Notes under the pieces: generated by a model
What the model was told of the DNA's origin: nothing
Databases searched by the model: none
The model's input: the letters and a program-made list of their open reading frames with translations, nothing else
Position numbers and translations under genes: made by a program
Origin: DASZFV01 sp036494575
GTDB lineage: Bacteria > Myxococcota_A > Polyangia > Fen-1088
Direction: 5' to 3'
Length of the DNA: 64,000 bases
NCBI GenBank assembly: GCA_036494575.1
Contig: DASXOE010000140.1
Coordinates: 47,944-111,943, forward strand
Shown here: positions 9,063 to 17,632 of the stretch, piece after piece
How positions within the stretch are numbered: position 1 is the first letter of the stretch
Layout of the letters: the number at the start of each line of letters is the position of its first letter

Positions 9063-9906
9063 TCCGCACCTTCCGGTGCGTGAGGCAGGGCAGGCCCGCG
9101 CGCACGCGATCCTGATACGCGAAGTCGACGGCGGCGAGGGCGAAGCCGGCGTGGTCGCCGCACTCGGCGATGACCGCGCCCCACGGATCGACGACCATGG
9201 CGTGTCCCCAGCTCCGCCGGTCGCCGCCGTGGTGGCCGAACTGCGCGGGCGCGAAGACGAAGGCCTGGTTCTCGATGGCCCGCGCGCGCAGGAGCACGCG
9301 CCAGTGATCCTTGCCGGTCTCGAGCGTGAACGCCGACGGGACCGCGAGGAGACGGGCGCCGCGCGCGACGAGCGCGCGGTAGAGCTCTGGGAAGCGCAGG
9401 TCGTAGCAGATCGAAAGGCCGAGCGTGGCCCAGGGCGTCTCGACGACGACGGGCGCGTCGCCCGCTTCAATGGTCTCCGACTCGCGAAACCGTTTCCCTC
9501 CGGGAACGTCGACGTCGAACAGGTGAATCTTCCGGTAGGTCGCCGCGACGGTCCCATCGGAACGCAGCAAGACCGAGGTGTTGCGGATATGCGTCGGCGA
9601 GGCCGCGCGCTCGGGAAAACCCCCGAGGAGGAGCCAGGCTTCGGTCTCGCGCGCGAGGGTTTGCATGGCCGCGAGGATGGGCCCGGCGGGCGCCGGCTCG
9701 CGGTCGGCGCCCGGCTCGGGCAGGGCCTCGGCGAGCGCGAGGCGGTGGTCGCGATCCGCCCCGAGGTAGGCGAAGTTCTCTGGCAGGCCGATGAGCGCCG
9801 CACCCGCGGCCGCCGCGGCGCGCGCCAGCGCGGCGCACGCCGCCAGGTTCGCCGCGACGTCCTCCGTCGAAGTCAGCTGGAGCGCTGCGACGTTGAGGGC
9901 GCTCAT
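9055..9906 (-). CDS. nitrilase-superfamily amidase (Nit1/Nit2-like)
   Basis: 283 residues. Carbon-nitrogen hydrolase of the type that repairs deaminated glutathione or acts as omega-amidase on alpha-keto amides. The Glu-Lys-Cys triad is visible in LPENFAYLG, TYRKIHLFDVDVPG and ICYDLRFPELYRAL. The last motif is characteristic of the Nit branch rather than true nitrilases. The start is ATG at 9906; the frame is open further upstream but homology begins at SALNVAALQ. A TGC-TACGCT extended -10-like element lies 10 bp upstream. It overlaps the transhydrogenase gene by 8 bp, so the two are coupled. The precise substrate is not determinable. Confidence 0.9.
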   Translation of the reverse strand: MSALNVAALQLTSTEDVAANLAACAALARAAAAAGAALIGLPENFAYLGADRDHRLALAEALPEPGADREPAPAGPILAAMQTLARETEAWLLLGGFPERAASPTHIRNTSVLLRSDGTVAATYRKIHLFDVDVPGGKRFRESETIEAGDAPVVVETPWATLGLSICYDLRFPELYRALVARGARLLAVPSAFTLETGKDHWRVLLRARAIENQAFVFAPAQFGHHGGDRRSWGHAMVVDPWGAVIAECGDHAGFALAAVDFAYQDRVRAGLPCLTHRKVRSE

Positions 9907-10037
9907 GGGCGGGTGCAGCGTAGCATGATCAATCCTGCCCGAATCGTCCGGGGAGCACCGGACGGGCGCCGGACACAACACCGAGAAGAACCCATTAAAC
10001 CCGTTTGGGATTCCATGGTTAGGCGAGGTACGCCGGC

Positions 10038-10066
10038 TTGCGCCCTCCAGATCAGCGTGTTATAAG
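10038..10066 (+). promoter_or_regulatory. predicted promoter of the rimP-nusA-infB operon
   Basis: TTGCGC at 10038-10043, a 17-bp spacer and TATAAG at 10061-10066. The start site is expected near 10073, leaving a leader of about 148 nt before rimP that holds the terminator at 10102-10128. Confidence 0.6.
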
Positions 10067-10101
10067 ACCCGTCTTCAAAATTACGTTGCCTCCTTCGACT
10101 A

Positions 10102-10128
10102 GGGTGGGCCGCGTGCCTGCCCTTTTTT
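10102..10128 (+). terminator. intrinsic terminator inside the rimP operon leader (attenuator candidate)
   Basis: GGGTGGGC (10102-10109) pairs with GCCTGCCC (10115-10122) over eight positions, two of them G-U, around a 5-nt loop CGCGT. It is followed directly by six T residues (10123-10128). It sits about 30 nt after the predicted start site and 92 nt before rimP, so it would end transcription early. The segment GGGC at 10106-10109 could alternatively pair with GCCC at 10131-10134, which would break the terminator. The rest of 9907-10220 shows no ORF or tRNA. Confidence 0.65.
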
Positions 10129-10220
10129 GTGCCCGAAGAAAGTCCCCGTAGCCAATTCGAAACGAAGAAAACACGACGCAGTTACCGGCAAGAAATCTGG
10201 TCTCGCCCTCCAAAACGCCC

Positions 10221-10756
10221 ATGCGAAAGGACCTCCAACATTTGTGGTCGCTCACCGAGCCGTACGTTCGCGACGCTGGCTTCGAGCTCATCGAGGTCAC
10301 GTTCGGCCGTGAGGCGTCGTCGGGGTGGGTGCTGCGCCTGTTCATCGACGCCCCTTTCGGGGCGAGCGACGCGCCCACGGCGCCGGACGTGGCGCCGGTG
10401 ACCGTTTCGCACGACGACTGCGCGCGCGTGAGCCGAGATGTCTCGGCGGCGCTCGACGTCGCGGATTCCATTCCTCATGCGTATCAACTGGAAGTGAGCT
10501 CGCCGGGGCTTGATCGGCCCCTTCGGCGAGAAGGAGACTTTGCTCGGTTCGTGGGCGAGAGCGCCCGCATCAAACTGAGCGATGACGGTGGCGACGTGGG
10601 CGGCGGGCGGCGGAACTTCTCCGGAAAGATCCTCGCGGCCAAGGACGGCCGCGTCGAGATCGAATGTGATGGCCGGTCTTACCTGCTCCCCATCGACGGA
10701 ATCGCGAAAGCGAACCTCATCCCCGATTGGGAGCGTGAATTCCACCGGAGCGCTTC

Positions 10757-10760
<4 letters not shown>
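10221..10760 (+). CDS. rimP: ribosome maturation factor RimP
   Basis: 179 residues. RimP helps mature the 30S subunit by promoting assembly around S12. The N-terminal alpha/beta domain has the family pattern GFELIEVTFGREASSGWVLR and LRLFID, the central YQLEVSSPGLDRPLRREGDFARFVG is the family signature, and the C-terminal Sm-like barrel ends in IAKANLIPDW. A family-unusual loop of about 15 residues (AGDDGGDVGGGRRN-like, near 130) is inserted in the barrel. ATG at 10221; the stop overlaps the nusA ATG by 4 bp, the conserved order in bacteria. Confidence 0.95.
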
Positions 10761-12226
<1,466 letters not shown>

Positions 12227-12230
12227 TTCG

Positions 12231-12593
12231 ATGACCGCCTTCGCCCCCCAGACGAAGCGCCCCTCCGAGCGGACGTGCGTCGGCTGTCGCCGCCGGGCGG
12301 CCACGGGCGCGCTCGCGCGGCTCGCCGTGCGCGACGAGCGGCTCGTCCTCTGGGGACCGGGGCGCGCGCGACCGGCGGGGCGGGGAGCCGCGCTGCACGC
12401 GGATGCGGTCTGCCTGCGCGCGGCGCTGAAGAGCGGCGCGTTCGGGCGGGCGTTTCGCCGCAAGGGTGGTATCGGGGTGGTCGACGAAGCGGATCTCTTG
12501 CAACAGCTCAAGGCGGCAGCGGCGGCCTTGACCAACACCAATGCCTCGCGCGGCGAAGCGGCCTTGCGCAGCGAAAATAGGATGAGCCCATGA
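12231..12593 (+). CDS. ylxR: YlxR family (DUF448) RNA-binding protein
   Basis: 120 residues from ATG at 12231, four bases after the nusA stop. Members of this family bind RNA; in Bacillus the homologue modulates RNase P. The signature RTCVGCRRRA is followed by LARLAV and by the conserved RGAALHADAVCLRAALKSGAFGRAFRR-type helix region. The family usually has about 90 residues; here a C-terminal tail of 25 residues is added. The reading frame is open upstream through nusA, but the homology starts at about residue 9. It overlaps infB by 4 bp. Confidence 0.9.
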   Translation: MTAFAPQTKRPSERTCVGCRRRAATGALARLAVRDERLVLWGPGRARPAGRGAALHADAVCLRAALKSGAFGRAFRRKGGIGVVDEADLLQQLKAAAAALTNTNASRGEAALRSENRMSP

Positions 12594-15337
12594 TCGGAAG
12601 CGGATACAACACCCCCGAGACCCCCGCAGGTCCGCGCGTTCGAATTTACGAGCTCGCCAAGGAGCTCGCGCTCGGTCACCGCGAGATGGTCGCCAAGGTG
12701 CGCTCGCTCGGCATCGAGGTCGCCAATCACATGTCGCACCTCGACCCGGCGGACGTCGAGCGCGTGCGGCGCGCCGTCACGCGGGAGCGCAAGGAGAGCA
12801 CGACGGAGGAGCGCATCAACGACACCGTGATCCGCCGACGCTCGAAGTCGGTGGCGCCGGGCACGACGCCCGCGACCCGCTCCGCCGCCGTGGCCGCCGC
12901 GCCGGCGACGCGAACGGCCCCGCCTTCCGTCGCGGCGCGTGAGCCCGCCGTCGATGACGAAGAAGCCGCCGCGCTGCCTCCCCGCGACGACGCGCGTCCG
13001 ATGAGGCGCACGCCGCCGCTCGCGCCTGCCCCCGAGCCGGTGGCCGCCAAACCCGCGGCGCCCGCCCTGCCTCCGGCCGCGCCCGCCCTCGAGGCGCAAA
13101 ATTCGCAGAGTTCGAAAGCCCTGAAAGACGCGAAGGGGGCGCCAGAGGCGCCAGAACCGTCCGGCGAGCCCGCTCCTCGCTCGACGAAGATCGTCGTCGA
13201 GACGCCGGCCCCGGCGCCCACGCCAGGCCCGACCCTGCGCACGATCCCACAGCAAGTCGTCACGGGCTCCGCCGCGACGGGCGCCTTCATTCAGCTGCCG
13301 GGCCTGGCCCCGCGCGGCGAGGCCGGCACCTCCGGCACGCCGCGCATCGAGATCCGTGATCGCGACGCCGAGCAACGCGCCCTCGGGCGCACCGGCCTCG
13401 TGAGCCGCGCGCCGGCCGGGCGCGATCGCTTCGGGCGCCCCGCGCCCGCGGGCGGAGGCCCCGGCAACCGCTACGGCGGACCGCCGCGCAAGCGCGTGGC
13501 CGCAGCCGGCAAGAAGCTCAAGCAGACGCAGATCACGACGCCCGCCGAGCACAAGCGCGTCATCCGCATGGGCGACACGATCGCCGTCTCCGACCTCGCT
13601 CAGAAGATGGCCATCAAGGGCAAGGAGATCATCAAGAAGCTCTGGGCGCTCGGCATGATGGGCGTCAACATCAACCAGGACGTCGATCTCGACACGGCGA
13701 CGCTCATCGCGACGGAGTTCGGCTACCAGGTCGAGTCGACGGCGTTCAACGAGGATCAGATCCTCACGGGCGGCGAGCCGGCCGACAACCCCGAGGACTT
13801 GGTGACGCGCGCGCCGGTCGTCACGATCATGGGCCACGTCGACCACGGCAAGACGTCGCTGCTGGACGCCATCCGCAAGGCCAACGTCGCCGGGGGCGAG
13901 GCGGGCGGCATCACGCAGCACATCGGCGCCTACAAGGTCTCGAGCGACCGCGGCGACGTCGTCTTCCTCGACACGCCCGGCCACGAGGCCTTCACGGCCA
14001 TGCGCGCGCGGGGCGCGCAGATGACGGACATCGTGGTGCTCGTCGTCGCCGCCGACGACGGCCCCATGCCTCAGACGGTCGAGGCCATCAATCACGCCAA
14101 GGAAGCCGGCGTCCCCATCGTCGTCGCCATCAACAAGATCGACAAGCCGGGCGCCAACCCCGATCAGATCCGCAACAAGCTGTCCGAGCACGGGCTCGTC
14201 TCGGAAGAGTGGGGCGGCGACACGATCTTCGTGAACGTCTCGGCCAAGACCAAGGAAGGCGTCGACAAGCTGCTCGAGATGCTGGCCCTGCAGGCCGAGG
14301 TGCTCGAGCTGCGCGCCAACCCCAACAAGGCCGCCAAGGGCCACGTCGTCGAGGCGCGTCTCGACCGCGCGCGCGGCCCCGTGTCGACGATCCTCGTGGA
14401 GGAGGGCACGCTCAAGCTCGGCGATCTGCTCGTCGCGGGCGAGTACTCGGGCAAGGTCCGCGCGATGCTCGGCGACAAGGGGCAATCCGTCACGGAGGCC
14501 GGCCCCTCGACGCCCGTCGAGGTCCTCGGCATCGACGGCGTGCCGGACGCAGGCGAGCTCTTCAACGTCGTCGACGACGAGAAGGCCGCGAAGTCGCTCG
14601 TCGAGCACCGCCACGACCAGCGCCGCAAGAAGGAGCTCGCGGGCTCGGGCAACCGCGTCTCCCTCGAGAACATCCTCGACAAGATCAAGTCGGGCGACGT
14701 CAAGGAGGTCAAGGTCGTCCTCAAGGCCGACGTGCAAGGCTCGATCGAGGCCATCGCCAACGCCCTCACGAAGCTGTCGACCGAATCGGTCGGCGTCAAC
14801 GTGATCTCCTCGGGCGTGGGCGGCATCACCGAGTCGGACGTCAGCCTCGCCAAGGCCTCGGCCGCCATCATCATCGGCTTCAACGTGCGCCCCGCGGGCA
14901 AGGCTCAGCAGCTCGCCGAGCAGGAGGGCGTCGACATCAAGCTCTACCAGGTCATCTACGACGCCATCGACGACGTCAAGAAGGCCATGGTGGGCATGCT
15001 CGCCCCGATCTCTCGCGAGAAGCTCATGGGCAAGGTCGAGGTGCGCCAGGTCTTCAACATCCCCAAGGCGGGCACGATCGCGGGCGCCTTCGTCACCGAG
15101 GGCAAGATCACGCGCAAGGCGCAGGTCCGGCTCGTGCGCGACTCGGTCGTCATCTACACGGGCAAGGTCGGGTCGCTGCGCCGCTTCAAGGACGACGCGA
15201 GCGAGGTCACGCAGGGCTACGAGTGCGGCGTCGGCATCGAGGGCTACAACGACATCCGCGAGGGCGACATCATCGAGTCCTTCGAGATGGAGACCATCGC
15301 CCCGACGCTCGAGAACCCCACGGGGGAGCGCCGCTAG
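12590..15337 (+). CDS. infB: translation initiation factor IF-2
   Basis: 915 residues. IF-2 is the GTPase that brings fMet-tRNA to the 30S subunit and promotes subunit joining. An IF2N domain lies at about residues 17-70, then a Pro/Ala-rich low-complexity linker (about 80-310), a second IF2N domain, and the G domain with GHVDHGKTS (G1), DTPGHEAF (G3) and NKIDKPG (G4) between about 410 and 580. The beta-barrel and C1/C2 fMet-tRNA domains follow. Start ATG overlaps the ylxR stop by 4 bp. Confidence 0.98.
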   Translation: MIGSGYNTPETPAGPRVRIYELAKELALGHREMVAKVRSLGIEVANHMSHLDPADVERVRRAVTRERKESTTEERINDTVIRRRSKSVAPGTTPATRSAAVAAAPATRTAPPSVAAREPAVDDEEAAALPPRDDARPMRRTPPLAPAPEPVAAKPAAPALPPAAPALEAQNSQSSKALKDAKGAPEAPEPSGEPAPRSTKIVVETPAPAPTPGPTLRTIPQQVVTGSAATGAFIQLPGLAPRGEAGTSGTPRIEIRDRDAEQRALGRTGLVSRAPAGRDRFGRPAPAGGGPGNRYGGPPRKRVAAAGKKLKQTQITTPAEHKRVIRMGDTIAVSDLAQKMAIKGKEIIKKLWALGMMGVNINQDVDLDTATLIATEFGYQVESTAFNEDQILTGGEPADNPEDLVTRAPVVTIMGHVDHGKTSLLDAIRKANVAGGEAGGITQHIGAYKVSSDRGDVVFLDTPGHEAFTAMRARGAQMTDIVVLVVAADDGPMPQTVEAINHAKEAGVPIVVAINKIDKPGANPDQIRNKLSEHGLVSEEWGGDTIFVNVSAKTKEGVDKLLEMLALQAEVLELRANPNKAAKGHVVEARLDRARGPVSTILVEEGTLKLGDLLVAGEYSGKVRAMLGDKGQSVTEAGPSTPVEVLGIDGVPDAGELFNVVDDEKAAKSLVEHRHDQRRKKELAGSGNRVSLENILDKIKSGDVKEVKVVLKADVQGSIEAIANALTKLSTESVGVNVISSGVGGITESDVSLAKASAAIIIGFNVRPAGKAQQLAEQEGVDIKLYQVIYDAIDDVKKAMVGMLAPISREKLMGKVEVRQVFNIPKAGTIAGAFVTEGKITRKAQVRLVRDSVVIYTGKVGSLRRFKDDASEVTQGYECGVGIEGYNDIREGDIIESFEMETIAPTLENPTGERR

Positions 15338-15350
15338 CGAGGAGCTTCCC

Positions 15351-15680
15351 GTGACCCTCGGTATTGCCCGAGTCACGATCTTCGTGGCCGGTAGCCATTC
15401 ATTGAAGGAAAAGCGCTCGGTCGTCCGGCGCGTCAAAGATCTCGTGCGCCAGAAGTTCAACGTCTCGATCGCCGAGGTGGGCAGCCTCGACGTGTGGCAG
15501 CGCGCCGTCATCGGGCTCTCGCTCGTCGGCAACGAGCGTCGCTTCGTCGAGTCGGCGCTCGACGAGGTCCTGGCGTTCATTCGCTCCAAGGTCGAGGTGC
15601 TGGGCGACGAGAAAGAGCTCCAGTCGTTCAACGAGACCCTGGCGACGGGCGAGCCTCCCTACAAGCACTGGGAGCCGTAG
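15351..15680 (+). CDS. DUF503 family protein (YlxP-like)
   Basis: 109 residues from GTG at 15351. DUF503 proteins are small ferredoxin-fold-like proteins commonly encoded between infB and rbfA; their role is unknown but linked by context to ribosome assembly. Family features are HSLKEKRSVVRRV near residue 20, followed by FNVSIAEVGSLDVWQRAVIG and the C-terminal helix. A GAGGAG-type site (GCGAGGAGC) lies just upstream. The next gene, rbfA, begins 1 bp after its stop. Confidence 0.9.
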   Translation: MTLGIARVTIFVAGSHSLKEKRSVVRRVKDLVRQKFNVSIAEVGSLDVWQRAVIGLSLVGNERRFVESALDEVLAFIRSKVEVLGDEKELQSFNETLATGEPPYKHWEP

Positions 15681-15681
15681 C

Positions 15682-16113
15682 GTGAACCAGCGGCTCGAGC
15701 GCGTCGCGGGCGAGGTGCGCGCCGTCTTGGGCGAGGTCCTCGCGCGCGACGAGATCAAGGACCCGCGCGTGCGGGGGTCCGGCCTCATCACGGTGACGCA
15801 CGTGCGCGTCTCGGGCGACCTGCAACACGCGAAGGCGTTCTTCACGGTGCATGGCCTCGACGGGCCGGCGCTCGAGCGCGTGCGCGCCGGCCTCGATCAC
15901 GCGAGCGGATACTTCCGGCACGCCATCGCGCGCCGCCTGCGCACCCGGGTCTCGCCCGCCGTGACCTTCGTGGTCGACCATGTCTTCGAGCAGGCGGCGC
16001 ACGTCGAGTCGATCCTGCACGGGCTCGCGCCGCCCGCCGCGCCCAAAGACCCGGACAGCGGCGACGAAGCGGACGACAAAGCCGACGGTGACAGAGCCGA
16101 CGGCGACGAATGA
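15682..16113 (+). CDS. rbfA: ribosome-binding factor A
   Basis: 143 residues from GTG at 15682. RbfA binds the 30S subunit and assists 16S rRNA 5'-end maturation. It has the single KH-like fold of the family: the N-terminal helix RLERVAGEVRAVLGEVLAR, DPRV, ITVTHVRVSGDLQHAKAFFTV, and RTRVSPAVTFVVD. An acidic Asp/Glu/Lys-rich tail of about 25 residues is extra relative to the core. It overlaps truB by 4 bp. Confidence 0.95.
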   Translation: MNQRLERVAGEVRAVLGEVLARDEIKDPRVRGSGLITVTHVRVSGDLQHAKAFFTVHGLDGPALERVRAGLDHASGYFRHAIARRLRTRVSPAVTFVVDHVFEQAAHVESILHGLAPPAAPKDPDSGDEADDKADGDRADGDE

Positions 16114-17075
16114 CGTCGCGTCTCTCGGACGGCGTCCTCGTCGTCGACAAGCCGACGGGGCCGACGTCGTTCGACGTCGTGCGGCGGATCAAGCGCGCGG
16201 CCCACATCAAACGCATCGGCCACGGCGGCACGCTCGATCCGCTCGCCTCGGGCGTGCTGCCCATCTGCGTGGGGGAGGGCACCAAGCTCGCGGCGTTCCT
16301 GCTCGACGCCGACAAAGAGTACGACTTCACGCTCCGCCTCGGCGTCGAGACCGACACCTACGACGCGCAGGGCGCCGTCACGGCCCGCCGCGATCCGTCT
16401 GCCGTCGAGGAGGGACACGTTCGCGGCGCGCTCGCGGTCCTCACGGGGAGGATCGAGCAGACACCGCCGATCTACTCGGCGCTCAAGCGCGACGGACGGC
16501 CGCTCTACGCCTACGCGCGCGCCGGCGAGACGGTCGAGATCGCGCCGCGCGCCGTCACCGTGCACGCGCTCGACTTGACCAGCTTCGACGGGCCCGACGC
16601 CGTCGGGCTCCGCGTGCGCTGCTCGAAGGGCACCTACGTCCGCTCGCTGGCGTTCGACCTCGGGCGGCGGCTCGGCGTGGGCGCGCACGTCACGGCGTTG
16701 CGGCGCACGCGCTCCGGCCCATTCGACGCGGCGGCGTCCCTCCCGCTCGACGCCGTCCTCGCCGCGCTCGCCGCCGGCGGGCCGCTGCCTGTCATCACGC
16801 CCGCCGACGCCTTGCCGCACCTGCCGCGCTGCTCGGTCGACGCCGCCGCGACGCGGCTCCTCGAGCAAGGCAAGCGCTTGCCCTGGGACGCCCTCGGGGA
16901 CGCGCCACCGGCCACGGCGCCAGAGGCGCCGCGCGTGCGCGTCTTGCGGCCCGACGGACGGCTCCTCGCCGTGGCCGAGCCGCGCGCGGACGGCACCGTG
17001 AAAACGCTGCGGGTCTTCGGTCCAATGAGTATCGCCGAGCCCGCAAAAAGCACTGAATACGCGGGGATTCGTTGA
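16110..17075 (+). CDS. truB: tRNA pseudouridine(55) synthase TruB
   Basis: 321 residues. TruB converts U55 of tRNAs to pseudouridine. Motif I VVDKPTGPTSFDVVRRIK at the N-terminus, then GHGGTLDPLASGVLPICVGEGTK, which contains the catalytic Asp (about residue 42), IYSALKRDGRPLYAYAR, and RCSKGTYVRSLAFDLG. The C-terminal part (about 240-321) is a shortened, divergent RNA-binding domain. The stop codon lies within the loop of a GC hairpin at 17061-17083. Confidence 0.95.
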   Translation: MTSRLSDGVLVVDKPTGPTSFDVVRRIKRAAHIKRIGHGGTLDPLASGVLPICVGEGTKLAAFLLDADKEYDFTLRLGVETDTYDAQGAVTARRDPSAVEEGHVRGALAVLTGRIEQTPPIYSALKRDGRPLYAYARAGETVEIAPRAVTVHALDLTSFDGPDAVGLRVRCSKGTYVRSLAFDLGRRLGVGAHVTALRRTRSGPFDAAASLPLDAVLAALAAGGPLPVITPADALPHLPRCSVDAAATRLLEQGKRLPWDALGDAPPATAPEAPRVRVLRPDGRLLAVAEPRADGTVKTLRVFGPMSIAEPAKSTEYAGIR

Positions 17076-17083
17076 CTCCCCGC
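17061..17083 (+). terminator. hairpin at the end of truB (terminator or attenuator)
   Basis: GCGGGGA (17061-17067) pairs perfectly with TCCCCGC (17077-17083) around a 9-nt loop that contains the truB stop codon; ATCTTTTCT follows. The T-tract is short, so termination is probably partial, leaving read-through into rpsO. Confidence 0.5.
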
Positions 17084-17100
17084 ATCTTTTCTGGGATGTT
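17072..17100 (+). promoter_or_regulatory. possible promoter of rpsO
   Basis: TTGACT at 17072-17077, a 17-bp spacer and GATGTT at 17095-17100. The -35 element overlaps the truB stop and the terminator hairpin. It would give rpsO a leader of about 50 nt. The -10 match is weak. Confidence 0.4.
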
Positions 17101-17155
17101 TCGACCCACTCAAAAACCAGCAAAAAGCCAAGCAGGAAGAAAGTAAGGGCTGAAT

Positions 17156-17425
17156 ATGCCGCTCGCAGCAGAACGCAAGACCGCAGTCGTCCAGAAGTTC
17201 GCCCGCAAGCCCGGGGACACGGGCTCGCCCGAGGTCCAGATCGCGCTCCTCTCGGAGCGCATCACGTACCTCACCGAGCATTTCAAGGTCCACGCGAAGG
17301 ATCACCACTCGCGCCGCGGCCTCCTCATGCTCGTCGGCCAGCGCCGCCGTCTGCTGGACTACCTCAAGTCCAAGAACCTCGACCGGTACCGCTCGGTCAT
17401 CCAGTCGCTCGGGATCCGCAAGTAG
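17156..17425 (+). CDS. rpsO: 30S ribosomal protein S15
   Basis: 89 residues, the usual length. S15 is a primary binder of the central 16S rRNA domain. Recognised by FARKPGDTGSPEVQIALLSERI, the DHHSRRGLLMLVGQRRRLLDYLK core and the C-terminal YRSVIQSLGIRK. ATG at 17156 follows an AT-rich, purine-rich leader with AGGAAG about 20 bp and AAGGG about 8 bp upstream. The order truB-rpsO-pnp is conserved in many bacteria. Confidence 0.98.
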   Translation: MPLAAERKTAVVQKFARKPGDTGSPEVQIALLSERITYLTEHFKVHAKDHHSRRGLLMLVGQRRRLLDYLKSKNLDRYRSVIQSLGIRK

Positions 17426-17429
17426 CACA

Positions 17430-17450
17430 GAGATCGCGCCGCGCGATCTC
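17430..17450 (+). promoter_or_regulatory. perfect hairpin in the rpsO-pnp spacer
   Basis: GAGATCGCG (17430-17438) and CGCGATCTC (17442-17450) form a perfect 9-bp stem with a 3-nt loop, 5 bp after the rpsO stop. No T-tract follows, so it resembles an RNA processing or stability element more than an intrinsic terminator. In enterobacteria this spacer carries an RNase III site used for pnp autoregulation. Confidence 0.5.
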
Positions 17451-17474
17451 CTGGTCGACTCGGCGCGAACAACC

Positions 17475-17500
17475 GGCGGGAGCGCTTCGTACGCCCCGCC
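17475..17500 (+). promoter_or_regulatory. second hairpin in the rpsO-pnp spacer
   Basis: GGCGGG(A)GCG at 17475-17484 pairs with CGCCCCGCC at 17492-17500 (nine pairs, one bulged A, 7-nt loop). Together with the hairpin at 17430-17450 it forms a two-stem leader ahead of pnp. Confidence 0.45.
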
Positions 17501-17565
17501 ACATTGGGCTGTGGGTCCGGTGTTCATCCTTTCTCTCTCCGCTCCAGATTGAACGTCGCAAGCGT

Positions 17566-17595
17566 TTGCTGGAACGATGAGATGAGGGATTAATT
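17566..17595 (+). promoter_or_regulatory. possible pnp promoter
   Basis: TTGCTG at 17566-17571, an 18-bp spacer and TTAATT at 17590-17595, an AT-rich spot in an otherwise GC-rich spacer. It would start transcription near 17602, about 31 nt before the pnp ATG and after both hairpins. Confidence 0.35.
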
Positions 17596-17632
17596 CGGAG
17601 CCCGCCGCCTCCTCAGTCAGCAAGGAGACAGC

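Noticed and set aside
9063..9803. N-terminal extension of the transhydrogenase frame
   Set aside because: Ser/Arg/Pro-rich sequence that is a shifted frame of the amidase gene; homology of SthA begins at the GTG near 9062.
9907..10220. tRNA or small ORF in the amidase-rimP spacer
   Set aside because: I looked for a cloverleaf, since a tRNA precedes rimP in enterobacteria, and found none; short frames here lack ribosome sites.
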